Positions 8,357 through 16,317 of a stretch of 64,000 nt of DNA are shown piece after piece. The stretch covers positions 434,001-498,000 of the forward strand of contig NZ_LR027849.1 of the NCBI RefSeq assembly GCF_900607235.1, in the 5' to 3' direction. The position numbers were made by a program, and so were the translations under genes. Under the pieces are notes generated by a model. The model worked only from the letters and a program-made list of their open reading frames with translations. It had not been told where the DNA came from and made no database searches. The DNA is from Olivibacter jilunii (GTDB lineage: Bacteria; Bacteroidota; Bacteroidia; Sphingobacteriales; Sphingobacteriaceae). How positions within the stretch are numbered: position 1 is the first letter of the stretch; the number at the start of each line of letters is the position of its first letter.

Positions 8357-9859
8357 TTAAGCAAAAAAACCATGCATGAACCATTCCGGCTCGCCCTCGC
8401 CATCATAATGCCCCGATCGGAAGAGCCAGTAGCGCGCGCCCTCTTCATCCTCCACGCGGTAGTAATCGCGCTGCGGACCCGTCTCGATCCACCATTCCCT
8501 TTCGATGCGCTCGGGCCCGTCCGCCTTTTTCACCTTATGCCTTTTCCCTTTGTACACAAAAACCATGGGCGGGTAATCCGGCACGGGAGCCGATACCCGG
8601 ATGGGCTCCGGCTCGGGCAGCAGGTAAATCGGGCGCGGCTCATCGATAGGCCAGGGGATGGCCGGCCGTTCGTCATAAGAGGTGGCAGGCCTGATGGAGC
8701 GCTCCGGCCAGTGGTGCTCATCCGGCAGATAGCGGCGGATGGCATCGTGGCCGGCACGCGTGGCGATCCGGTCGAGCAGATTGCCGATCTCCGTACTTTC
8801 ATAGACACCGCCATCGTTCCACAACTTCTCCTGTCGGGCATCCAGATCCTCCACAACGGGCGCTTCCAGTATAAAAAGCTCGATGCCCAGACCGGGGGCA
8901 ATGGTACCGATCTTTTCGCCGAACAGGCGGAAGAGGTGATGCCGGTCACGCGAAGGGCGGCCGGTGCCTATCTGGATCTGCTGTACCTTACCATCTATAC
9001 GGAAAGACCGGAAAACCGCCTTCCGCAGCCCCATCCCATCCTCCAGCAGATTCCGTGTAAGCATTTCCAACAACGTCTCCAGCGCCATTTCAATGGCCTT
9101 TCGCGTCCGTACCGGCTCCAGACAGGGCAGGCGTTCCGCATAAGGTGCCGGCGGCCGCACCGGTTCCAGCGGTTCGGGAGAGGTGCCCAGCGCCTGACCG
9201 ATGCGGTTGAGCAACTGCTCACCGAAACGGCGGCGCAGTACCGTACGGGGCATGCCGATAAAATCACCGATGTGGGTAAGGCCCAGCTTCTGCATGCGTT
9301 CCGTTATGGCCCGGTCCAAACGCAGCGCGGCAGGGGGGAGGGGCATCAGGGCCGCCAGCTGCCCACCCGGAGCAACCACGGCGCCATCCGTTCCATAACG
9401 GGCCACGGCCCATGCCGTTCCGATGGTGTCGGCCATGGCCATCCGCACATCATAGCCCGCGCCTTTCAGTTTCCCGGCAATCTCTCCCATATAGGGCCTT
9501 TCCCCTTTCCATAGGTGGGTGCAGCCGCTCGCATCCAGTATCAGCCCGTCCGGCAGATCGACGCCCGCCATCGGCGTATAGCGCAGACACTGTTCGGCCA
9601 GACGCTTCAGTAATTTTTCCGCCCGGTGGGGCTCATAATCGAAGACCTCCAGATCGGGATAAAGGGCACGCGCATCGGCCAGTACCATATTCACGGTAAC
9701 ACCTTCCGCCGCTGCCCCGGGGCTCAGGGCCCGGATCACCATGCGCCCCCGCTCGGGCGCGGCCAGTACAAAAGCCTTTCCGCGCAGTTCCGGCCGGTGG
9801 ATGGCCAGGTCATCCGTGAGCAGATGACGGAATGCTATCGCAACATATCTTTTCATCAT
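8357..9859 (-). CDS. imuB: ImuB, Y-family polymerase-like mutasome scaffold
   Basis: A 500-aa protein with the Y-family polymerase fold. At the N-terminus, where DinB has its DMD metal site, this protein reads YVAIAFRHLLTDDL, so the first catalytic acidic residues are missing, as is typical of ImuB. Palm and little-finger regions follow (GLILDASGCTHLWKGE; HIGDFIGMPRTVLRRRFGEQL), then a C-terminal extension ending in WFMHGFFA. ImuB normally bridges the clamp, ImuA and DnaE2. It overlaps imuA by 4 bp (ATGA), which indicates translational coupling. Confidence 0.94.
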   Translation of the reverse strand: MMKRYVAIAFRHLLTDDLAIHRPELRGKAFVLAAPERGRMVIRALSPGAAAEGVTVNMVLADARALYPDLEVFDYEPHRAEKLLKRLAEQCLRYTPMAGVDLPDGLILDASGCTHLWKGERPYMGEIAGKLKGAGYDVRMAMADTIGTAWAVARYGTDGAVVAPGGQLAALMPLPPAALRLDRAITERMQKLGLTHIGDFIGMPRTVLRRRFGEQLLNRIGQALGTSPEPLEPVRPPAPYAERLPCLEPVRTRKAIEMALETLLEMLTRNLLEDGMGLRKAVFRSFRIDGKVQQIQIGTGRPSRDRHHLFRLFGEKIGTIAPGLGIELFILEAPVVEDLDARQEKLWNDGGVYESTEIGNLLDRIATRAGHDAIRRYLPDEHHWPERSIRPATSYDERPAIPWPIDEPRPIYLLPEPEPIRVSAPVPDYPPMVFVYKGKRHKVKKADGPERIEREWWIETGPQRDYYRVEDEEGARYWLFRSGHYDGEGEPEWFMHGFFA

Positions 9860-10596
9860 GTACCGGTATGTGTATAGACTTTCTTTTTAACGGGGGCATC
9901 GGGCGCAATGTGCCGGAAGTTACCGGCCTTCCAGCACAGGTGCCAGGTGCCGGGCCTTCCGTTGCGTATCTTCCCGAGCTGCACTTCCCACAGCGGGTGG
10001 CCGATGCCCGGCAGGCGTCCGTCCTGCAGGCTGCTCAGGGGGCGTATGTTCCAGCGCGAGACGCAGGCCAGGTTATTCAGGCGCCGCGGGCGATAGCGGT
10101 GCAGAAAGCCCGTAACACGGCTCTGCTCCACGGCCAGCTGCAGGCGGCGCGAGGCCGTCAGGTCCAGGTCGCGGATTTCGCCCACCACAGCGGCGAGCGA
10201 AGGGCACTTAAGCGCCTCCTCCAGCACCCAGAGGGCATCCTTTTCCCCATGCAGGTTGATGAAGATCACCCGGTGGGGCTCAATGCCGAAACCCAGCAGA
10301 GAGGGCGGAAACAAACGCTTGCCGATGCTCACCCAGAGGCAGGGACCCTTCCGCTGCATCAGGCGGCCGATCAGGCAGGCGATGAAGCCGGTAGATGCCG
10401 CCGCTTCCTCCGCACTGTTACTGATAAATTCATGGATGGCCCCGAGCGGAAAGGTACCCATCGGGAAGGCCTTTTCCATCGGCCCCAGATCCCCGGGCAG
10501 TTCATCGCTTCCGTTCGGAGCGGAAAAACCCTCCGCTGCCAGAATCATTTTCCGCAGCTCCTCCACCACTGACTTTTTCTTCAACGAGGTTTCCAT
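9856..10596 (-). CDS. imuA: ImuA-like RecA-fold mutasome protein
   Basis: A 246-aa protein with the ImuA/SulA-related RecA-like core: MGTFPLGAIHEFI at the start of the fold, CLWVSIGKRLFPPSLLGFG in the first strand-helix region, and VVGEIRDLDLTASRRLQLAVEQSR. No classical Walker A motif is seen, as in other ImuA proteins. The C-terminal half reads like the ImuA tail (WEVQLGKIRNGRPGTWHL). It is the first gene of the mutasome operon; 70 bp separate it from the divergent LexA-like repressor. Confidence 0.9.
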   Translation of the reverse strand: METSLKKKSVVEELRKMILAAEGFSAPNGSDELPGDLGPMEKAFPMGTFPLGAIHEFISNSAEEAAASTGFIACLIGRLMQRKGPCLWVSIGKRLFPPSLLGFGIEPHRVIFINLHGEKDALWVLEEALKCPSLAAVVGEIRDLDLTASRRLQLAVEQSRVTGFLHRYRPRRLNNLACVSRWNIRPLSSLQDGRLPGIGHPLWEVQLGKIRNGRPGTWHLCWKAGNFRHIAPDAPVKKKVYTHTGT

Positions 10597-10612
10597 ATCC
10601 CGATTTTATTTT

Positions 10613-10620
10613 TAATTTTG
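10613..10620 (+). promoter_or_regulatory. Candidate -7 box of the XRE-S24 repressor gene
   Basis: TAATTTTG fits TAnnTTTG. It overlaps the left end of the palindrome at 10616-10638, which suggests autorepression. Confidence 0.4.
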
Positions 10621-10638
10621 TCACCATTGGTAACAAAA
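10616..10638. promoter_or_regulatory. Near-perfect palindromic operator between imuA and the LexA-like repressor
   Basis: A 23-bp dyad with half-site TTTTGTnACCA centred at 10627. Only positions 7 and 17, plus the unpaired centre, break the symmetry. It sits in the 70-bp gap between divergent starts and overlaps a -7 box, as expected for the operator of an XRE-S24 repressor controlling both directions. Confidence 0.6.
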
Positions 10639-10666
10639 TGAATGTCATCAATAATAACAATACAAA

Positions 10667-11464
10667 ATGGAAGCTGCAAAAGTTTTTTTCAGAAGCAATC
10701 TCCGGTTTCTCCGCAACCGCAAAAAATACAGTCAGGAACACCTGGCACAGCTGCTGGGCCTTACACGCAGTAAATATACCGCACTGGAGAACGGGCAGAC
10801 GGAGAATCCGCCACTGGTCGACCTGATCCGGTTGTCCGAGTTCTTCAGAATCCCCGTGGATTACCTGCTCCGGCAGGACCTGGGCCGCTGGAGCGAATAC
10901 GAACTGCGCAAGCTGGAAACGGGGGCAAAGGAATATATCAACGGGAAGAACCTGCGCGTACTTTCCATTACCGTTACGCCCGATAATAAGGAAAACATGG
11001 AGTATGTACCCGTAAAGGCCAAGGCAGGCTATGCCGCGGGCCATGCCGATCCCGAGTTTCTGGCGGCGCTGCCCAAATTTTCGCTGCCGAACCTTCCGGC
11101 CGGGGGTACCTACCGGATGTTCCCCACTACGGGCGATTCGATGCTGCCCATTCCCGAGGGGAGCGATGTGGTGGCCCGTTATGTGCAGGACTGGAAAACC
11201 CTGAAGCCCGACAGCCTGTGCATCGTTATCCTCAAAGGTGAACGGGATTTCGTGTTCAAGCAGGTTACCCTGCAAGGGGACGGTACCGTGCTGCTCCGCT
11301 CGCTCAATAAAAATTATGCGCCCTATACCGTAAGGGTGGATGAGGTGCTGGAAATCTGGCAGTATGTAAAGCACCAGACCGATAAGCTGCCCGAAGCCGG
11401 AACCGACCTGCAGGAAATCAGGCAGCTCCTTCTTGATGTAAAAAAGCGGGTCGAAAAAATATAA
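10667..11464 (+). CDS. XRE-S24 (LexA/CI-like) repressor of the mutasome operon
   Basis: A 265-aa protein. Residues about 10-65 form an XRE helix-turn-helix (YSQEHLAQLLGLTRSKYTALENG). The C-terminal half is an S24 peptidase-like domain with a candidate Ala-Gly cleavage site (A120-G121; A124-G125 is an alternative), the Ser motif TGDSM (S158) and the Lys FVFKQ (K198). This is the LexA/UmuD Ser-Lys dyad, so RecA-stimulated self-cleavage is plausible. It is divergent from imuA, with an intervening palindrome. An in-frame upstream start is not visible; the ATG at 10638 is in another frame. I infer that it is the damage-responsive switch for imuA-imuB-dnaE2-alkB. Confidence 0.9.
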   Translation: MEAAKVFFRSNLRFLRNRKKYSQEHLAQLLGLTRSKYTALENGQTENPPLVDLIRLSEFFRIPVDYLLRQDLGRWSEYELRKLETGAKEYINGKNLRVLSITVTPDNKENMEYVPVKAKAGYAAGHADPEFLAALPKFSLPNLPAGGTYRMFPTTGDSMLPIPEGSDVVARYVQDWKTLKPDSLCIVILKGERDFVFKQVTLQGDGTVLLRSLNKNYAPYTVRVDEVLEIWQYVKHQTDKLPEAGTDLQEIRQLLLDVKKRVEKI

Positions 11465-11489
11465 GGCTTGGAATTATTAAACAGAACAG

Positions 11490-11744
11490 ATGGACGAACC
11501 CTTTTTCATAACCATAAATTACCGGAATACCGAACATAGTTTCGAAAGCCGTATCCGCTGGATGGGCTATACCCATAAGATCGAGGTGGAAGTATTCGGC
11601 ACCATGGTGCATTTCGAGCCCGATGAAGAACGGAATTACCGGGCCATATTGGTAGATCCGACTGCCGACACGTCAAAAGAACTAAAGCCGGGGCTTTTGC
11701 AGGCAATCGCAAGCTATCTGGAAGAGCAGGTTAAATCGAAGTAA
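11490..11744 (+). CDS. Small conserved hypothetical protein
   Basis: An 84-aa soluble protein that starts 25 bp after the XRE-S24 gene and is probably co-transcribed with it. The sequence alternates short strands (ITINYRNTEHSFESRIR; HKIEVEVFGTMVHFEPDEE) and ends in a helix (PGLLQAIASYLEEQVKSK). I recognise it as a type of small Bacteroidota protein without assigned function. No catalytic or metal motif is visible. Confidence 0.75.
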   Translation: MDEPFFITINYRNTEHSFESRIRWMGYTHKIEVEVFGTMVHFEPDEERNYRAILVDPTADTSKELKPGLLQAIASYLEEQVKSK

Positions 11745-11828
11745 ATGTTACTGTTGGCCACCTGGCTCTTTAGCTAAACACTTTGCCTCTGCACTTGTTA
11801 GAAAAAGAAAAAGTGCCCTCCTTCATTC

Positions 11829-12605
11829 ATGAAAATTGCAACGTTCAATATCAACGGCATCAATGGCCGTTTACCCGTTCTGCTCCGCTGGCTACGGGAA
11901 GAAGAGCCCGACGTGGTGTGTTTGCAGGAGCTCAAAGCGCCCCAAAACCGCTTTCCCTTAAAAGCCATCCAAGAGGCAGGTTACCAAGCTATCTGGCACG
12001 GACAGAAAAGCTGGAACGGGGTGGCAATTTTATCGAAATTGGGAGAGATCACAGAGGTGACCCGCGTGCTTCCCGGTAACGTGGAAGATAACCATAGCCG
12101 GTACCTCGAGGCGATCATTGATGACACGCTTATCTCCTGTTTGTATCTGCCCAACGGCAATCCCTATCCCGGGCCTAAATTTGACTATAAGATGGCCTGG
12201 ATCAAACGCTTTAAAAGACGGGCTGCCCAGCTAATAAAAATGGACATTCCCGCCATTTTAATCGGTGATTTTAACATTATCCCTACAGAGCTGGACGTTT
12301 ACAAACCCCAAAAATGGGAAAACAACGCCCTGTACCGCATGGAGGCAAGAAAGGAATTTAAATCTCTGCTCAAACAGGGATGGATGGATTCCGTCCGTAG
12401 GCTATTTCCCGATCAGGCAGTCTATACCTTTTGGGATTACCTCTGGAATGCCTATGGGCGTAATGCAGGCCTCCGATTGGATCACATTTTGCTGAGCCCC
12501 AAAATTGCGCCCCGGTTGATCGAGGGCGGCATCGACAGGCATGTCCGTGGCTGGGAAAAGAGCAGTGACCATGCGCCGGTATGGATCAGATTGAAACCTA
12601 CGTGA
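11829..12605 (+). CDS. xth: Exodeoxyribonuclease III / AP endonuclease
   Basis: A 258-aa protein of the EEP nuclease family, normal length for Xth. Catalytic motifs are all present: N-terminal FNINGINGRL, the metal-binding Glu in CLQELKAP, GDFNIIPTELD, and the terminal SSDHAPVWI with the catalytic His. It cuts at abasic sites and trims 3' ends. Its position behind the mutasome/alkylation repair cassette groups DNA repair genes together, but an 84-bp gap leaves co-transcription open. Confidence 0.95.
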   Translation: MKIATFNINGINGRLPVLLRWLREEEPDVVCLQELKAPQNRFPLKAIQEAGYQAIWHGQKSWNGVAILSKLGEITEVTRVLPGNVEDNHSRYLEAIIDDTLISCLYLPNGNPYPGPKFDYKMAWIKRFKRRAAQLIKMDIPAILIGDFNIIPTELDVYKPQKWENNALYRMEARKEFKSLLKQGWMDSVRRLFPDQAVYTFWDYLWNAYGRNAGLRLDHILLSPKIAPRLIEGGIDRHVRGWEKSSDHAPVWIRLKPT

Positions 12606-13480
12606 ATCTGTTAGGTTTTCTGCTACGCTGTTAAGAATTTTCGAACAATTAAATAATTTACGTATCGATATATAGACAACAAGAAATGCCAAGTGACACT
12701 TTCTGGCCTATAGCTAGCGATTCATCACGTTTATCACTGTCTTTTGGATGCCGTAGTGGGAGAGGCTTTAGCACTATATTATGCTGTTTGTAGTAGCGGT
12801 CTTTTTATCGAAATAGATTTAGGCTTAATACATTTCTGCGCCTGAGAAAGAGTGTCTTTAAAGGCTTAGGTACGCTTTTATGATCGTTTTGTGAAACGCT
12901 ATTATGAGGTAATCGTTTTATGCAAAGGGATAAGAAAATCTGTTGGAACCTTGTCAGCTCAATCCTTAATTTGGTTAATAAAACCGAAATATATCAAACA
13001 TAAGAAGAAAACCAATGAATGCTACTGTGCCCGCAGTTGATAAAAAATAATTTCCCGTTTTACGCATACCCGTGGATCGTGTGATTTCCCTTTCTTTCGC
13101 GTATTTATAATAGTATGCGATTCCTATTGTGTGGGTTACACCTGCAATGATAAATAATACAAGCGGTACAAGGCGTCAATCAATTGTGAAAGTGCCAATT
13201 TTCGCAATACAAGTTTTTGGGATAAACAATATTAGTTCTTAGTTAGCCTTCCCCACAACTGAAAGTGGTTCCAGAAAACAGACGTTTATTTGTGACAAAA
13301 AACGTCAGATTTTAGCGATATTTATAAAAATTTAAATGCTATAATCTCGCTACAATAAGAGGAGTCAGCAGGTCAGAAGACACTGTTATATTGCGAGGCG
13401 ATATCTTGAGCAGGACAACCTGGTTTACATCATAATGATTTAATGACGCTCGTACTAGCTATTAATACTATAAAGAAAGC
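12606..13480. other. 875-bp stretch without an intact gene
   Basis: AT-rich DNA with scattered stops in all frames. The clearest content is a remnant of a small membrane protein gene on the minus strand (12975-13175). A second minus-strand stretch near 12658-12812 is open for about 46 codons without a start. This stretch marks the boundary from the GC-rich repair cassette to the AT-rich island. Confidence 0.5.
12975..13175 (-). pseudogene. Remnant of a small two-TM membrane protein
   Basis: The minus strand reads 65 codons that begin LVPLVLFIIAGVTHTIGIAYY and end FIGFLLMFDIFRFY before TAA. This is a helix, basic loop, helix layout. There is no start codon, and an in-frame TGA lies directly upstream, so it is best seen as a 5'-truncated gene. 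I cannot name the family. Confidence 0.35.
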
Positions 13481-13897
13481 ATGAAAGACTTTATAAAAGA
13501 CAATTGTATTGCAATTGCCGGTGTAGTAATATCTATAATCTCTCTGATTCGAACCTTTAGAGAAGGTAAAATCTACATTGATGCTGTATATAGTTTTTAT
13601 GGCCCTGAAAACACAATAACGATTTACAACAATTCTACACGTAAAGTAACGATTACTTACTTTGAAATCTATCATTCTATCTGGAAATGCTTTTTTAAAA
13701 AAGAATCTGCATGGACATGGTACGATGAAGGACAAACTAGTCGTTATGTAATAGCTCCTTACGAAAGTTACGATATAATATTTGATGAGCACAATAAATA
13801 TAATGATTCTGTTGATAGAATTTTTAACAAGAAAGGTAGGGTTTATATTAAGATCGTTATTGCTGGGCAAAAGAAGAAAATTGTTAGGCTTCGATAG
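13481..13897 (+). CDS. Hypothetical membrane-anchored protein
   Basis: A 138-aa protein with one N-terminal transmembrane helix (CIAIAGVVISIISLI, residues 9-23) followed by a mostly beta-like soluble part (KIYIDAVYSFYGPENTITIYNN, then SYDIIFDEHNKYNDS). No known domain recognised. The AT-rich codon use is like that of the neighbouring island genes and unlike the repair cassette to the left. It is alone on the plus strand. Confidence 0.55.
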   Translation: MKDFIKDNCIAIAGVVISIISLIRTFREGKIYIDAVYSFYGPENTITIYNNSTRKVTITYFEIYHSIWKCFFKKESAWTWYDEGQTSRYVIAPYESYDIIFDEHNKYNDSVDRIFNKKGRVYIKIVIAGQKKKIVRLR

Positions 13898-13972
13898 AGC
13901 GCAAAATATCCACGTCAACCATTTCTATAAAAATATCCGACCCGTTACCTATACGTTAGACTAGCGATTTCG

Positions 13973-14146
13973 TCACCTTAACTTTTCCTCAGCATTTGTT
14001 AGTATAGCGATTCCTTTTACCAACGCAGCGATTTCAAAAGAAATGCCTACGCTATTTATACCTTTATAACCATCCTTATTATATTTCTCAAAGATCGTCT
14101 TGGCTCTTTCATAAGAACCAGAGAAATTTTGCTTGTTCTGTTCCAA
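13973..14146 (-). pseudogene. Possible gene remnant behind the HNH gene
   Basis: About 57 open codons (VHFLEQNKQNFSGSYERAKT and onward to TNAEEKLR) start just behind the HNH gene in another frame. The composition looks coding, but there is no ATG, only a TTG, and stops lie directly upstream. It could be a frame-shifted tail of the HNH protein or the end of a lost gene. Confidence 0.25.
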
Positions 14147-14154
14147 AAAATGGA

Positions 14155-14964
14155 CTAATAAACCTTATTAATAACCTCCATAGCCTTTTTGTATGCTACG
14201 GTAGTTTCTTTGAACTGCTCTTTGAAAAAATAAAATAGGGCGATTTTATATTGTGGTATTTCCAAAAATATAAAATCGTCAATCGTATGGAAGAAATGAA
14301 AATGTTGGTTTGAGGTTTTGAAAATGAGTAAGGAATTGACGTGGTTTGCTTTATCCTTTACCGCTAGGCGTTTGTGAGCGTATCGAATTGTAGACAATAT
14401 CTTTGCAGGTGAATATCCTTTGTTAGGTAGTAGCAAGTATAAAGGAAAATCACTTAGATATGGAATATGTTTTCCATTTTTTGGACTTAGAAATTTTTTG
14501 GAAATATTCATGATTTGAAATTTATAATCAATAGTTTCAAGCCAGCGAATTATATGTTGCAGTTCGAAAATATTGAAAGCAAAGTCTTTCTCAAATCCTT
14601 CGTGAAACAGTTTTTGTATATACCTTTCCAAACTATTGAGCAATTCAGCATTGCATGTTGAGCAGGTTGGAATCGTTGCTTTATTGTACGTTACTGTGTG
14701 CCCGTTTACGGTGATATCAAAATATTTTTTTGTATCTTTTCGAAAGCACCACCGTGGTATAATATGCTCTCTTGTTATGTTAAGATGGGATCCACAAACC
14801 ATACAGATGAGATATTCGTTATTTTTGACAACTTCTTCATTTACGCGCAATACATAATTGTGATAAACGAATTCCATCACTGAGAGATTGTTTCTTCTGA
14901 TTATACCACGAAGTATCCTTAGTTTTGCATTTAGTCCTTTTAACTCGACAGAATTATTGCTCAT
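14155..14964 (-). CDS. HNH-like zinc-binding protein of unknown function
   Basis: A 269-aa protein. Residues 54-105 carry a treble-clef/HNH pattern: CMVCG, then EHIIPRWCF, then CSTCN. The Cys pairs (C54/C57, C101/C104) would hold zinc, and H67 with N105 fits an HNH core. The remainder is helical and not recognised. It overlaps the upstream 65-aa membrane protein gene by 4 bp (ATGA), so the two are coupled. A nuclease role in a defence context is possible, but no trained family is evident to me. Confidence 0.7.
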   Translation of the reverse strand: MSNNSVELKGLNAKLRILRGIIRRNNLSVMEFVYHNYVLRVNEEVVKNNEYLICMVCGSHLNITREHIIPRWCFRKDTKKYFDITVNGHTVTYNKATIPTCSTCNAELLNSLERYIQKLFHEGFEKDFAFNIFELQHIIRWLETIDYKFQIMNISKKFLSPKNGKHIPYLSDFPLYLLLPNKGYSPAKILSTIRYAHKRLAVKDKANHVNSLLIFKTSNQHFHFFHTIDDFIFLEIPQYKIALFYFFKEQFKETTVAYKKAMEVINKVY

Positions 14965-15158
14965 TTTCTATACCTTTTCCTAACTTCTCGAATTTGCCCG
15001 CAGTGATCATACTTTTCATAATATTCGATCGGTTTATTTCGCATAATATAACCATATATTCGCCTAACGAGCCAACCTATGAAAAATAAGCCGCCTACAA
15101 ATGGCAACTTTTGATCCGGTAATTTATCAAGTATATTGATGATTTCTTGAAAGTCCAT
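14961..15158 (-). CDS. Small membrane protein coupled to the HNH gene
   Basis: A 65-aa protein with one hydrophobic segment (LPFVGGLFFIGWLVRRIYGYI, shown in part) followed by a basic, charged tail (YYEKYDHCGQIREVRKRYRK). The stop overlaps the HNH start by 4 bp. A membrane-anchored small partner next to a nuclease-like protein could act as regulator, anchor or immunity factor; this is inference. A 9-bp inverted repeat spans its start codon. Confidence 0.6.
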   Translation of the reverse strand: MDFQEIINILDKLPDQKLPFVGGLFFIGWLVRRIYGYIMRNKPIEYYEKYDHCGQIREVRKRYRK

Positions 15159-15186
15159 AGCATCACTATTTAAATTATGATGCTAT
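15157..15186. promoter_or_regulatory. Inverted repeat over the start codon of the small membrane protein
   Basis: The arms ATAGCATCA and TGATGCTAT (9 bp, perfect) are separated by 12 bases; the left arm includes the ATG at 15156-15158 on the minus strand. It could be an operator or an mRNA hairpin hiding the start. Confidence 0.35.
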
Positions 15187-15305
15187 CCACTTATCGTCGT
15201 GAAGGCACTCCAATTATAAGAAATATTTTTCATATTCCAAAGGACACGTAAATCAATGCTTTTAGAACTGCATTAGGGCAACTTAAGCGGTTTTATATTA
15301 CATTG

Positions 15306-15342
15306 GTGCTGATTTTAGAACTCAGATTTCTAAAATTAGCAC
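15306..15342. promoter_or_regulatory. Strong inverted repeat between divergent operons
   Basis: The arms GTGCTGATTTTAGAA and TTCTAAAATTAGCAC (14 of 15 paired) flank a 7-nt loop. It lies between the HNH pair on the minus strand and the cyclase-like operon on the plus strand. No T-tract follows, so an operator is more likely than a terminator. Confidence 0.45.
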
Positions 15343-15419
15343 AAAATAAATTTCAGACGATGGGTTTATCTCACATGAGAATAGACGCAATAACTTTTTT
15401 TCATGTAGCGAAAATTGAT

Positions 15420-15427
15420 TATATTTG
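15420..15427 (+). promoter_or_regulatory. -7 box for the cyclase-like/sce7725 operon
   Basis: TATATTTG is an exact match to TAnnTTTG. It lies 36 bp before the ATG at 15463, which argues for that ATG as the start and against the in-frame TTG at 15415. Confidence 0.5.
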
Positions 15428-15462
15428 AGCCAACAATCAAAGCCCAAATAAGCCTATTATCT

Positions 15463-16317
15463 ATGCACGATATTGCACCTTATATTTTTCATAATCGAGC
15501 CGTTGCTTTTCTAGATGTTTTGGGATTTCAACAATTTCTAGGCGAATTTGATGCGGAGGCTAGGCAAAATCGGAAGCGCCTACCCGAAGAAAATGAAGAC
15601 CCTATATTGGGAGGTAGGTTCACCTCTCAGAAAGCGAACGAATTTATTGCAACATTTAAAAATGCCATAGAGCAGTTAGATAAAGAAAAGTACAGATACT
15701 ACCTGTTTTCAGATAATATCTGTATCACCTCCATTCAGGAGACCACCCCGAATGATTTGCAAGACCTGTTACTGGTCATCACTAAATTATATTTTGATTT
15801 CGCGAAAAAAGGATATTTCCTTAGGGGAGGAGTGGATTACGGACTTTTTATTGACGAAGAAACTATTGCAGTAGGAGTACCATTAGCCAACGCGTATTTG
15901 CTTGAATCGAAAATTGCGATATATCCTCGCATTGTGTTGTCCACAAATATTGTCGATCAATTCCAAGCATATAATCTGTTGGGCGAAAAGGAATATGACT
16001 ATCCCTTTGCTGATGTTATGATCGAAGGCGAAGACGTGAAGTATTTAAATATTTTTTTGCAGGTCTTTCAAAGTGACTATGTAGAGGATAAAAGACTTTT
16101 TTTTACTGATTTTAATCAAGTAATTGGTAACCATTTAGAAGAGAATAGACAAAACGAGCGTATATACGAAAAGTACCAGTGGCTTGCCGAGCAGTTTAAT
16201 ATATTTATTGACAAGTTTGTTAACGAACTTGCTTTTCAGGATAGTAACTTCGACCCCGAGAGCGACGAAGATTTTCTCGAATTTGTGAAAAAACAACGGA
16301 TAAATTATGGCAATTAA
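15463..16317 (+). CDS. Nucleotidyl-cyclase-like protein (class III fold suspected)
   Basis: A 284-aa protein counted from the ATG at 15463. The pattern resembles a class III cyclase core: FLDVLGF (D18, metal position), YYLFSDNICITS (D84), FLRGGVDYGLFI, then GVPLANAYLLES followed by PRIVLS, which parallels the GDxVNxAxRMES segment. The transition-state Arg is Leu here and the Asn is shifted by one residue, so activity is uncertain. It overlaps the next gene by 11 bp. Proteins starting with this FLDxLGF motif are usually left as hypothetical. It may make or sense a nucleotide signal for the adjacent sce7725/sce7726 pair; this is inference. Confidence 0.65.
   Translation: MHDIAPYIFHNRAVAFLDVLGFQQFLGEFDAEARQNRKRLPEENEDPILGGRFTSQKANEFIATFKNAIEQLDKEKYRYYLFSDNICITSIQETTPNDLQDLLLVITKLYFDFAKKGYFLRGGVDYGLFIDEETIAVGVPLANAYLLESKIAIYPRIVLSTNIVDQFQAYNLLGEKEYDYPFADVMIEGEDVKYLNIFLQVFQSDYVEDKRLFFTDFNQVIGNHLEENRQNERIYEKYQWLAEQFNIFIDKFVNELAFQDSNFDPESDEDFLEFVKKQRINYGN

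Noticed and set aside
4575-10615. Many long plus-strand open frames opposite alkB, dnaE2, imuB and imuA (up to 380 codons)
   Set aside because: They are antisense shadows of GC-rich genes, low-complexity in composition, without domains or starts that fit; the minus-strand genes are complete and well supported.
15415-15462. TTG start for the cyclase-like gene
   Set aside because: A perfect -7 box (15420-15427) lies inside this extension, so the transcript begins later; the ATG at 15463 fits better.
15463-16317. Firm call as a Pycsar pyrimidine cyclase
   Set aside because: The transition-state Arg is missing, the Asn is shifted, and no PycTM/TIR effector is adjacent. Only a cyclase-like pattern is claimed.
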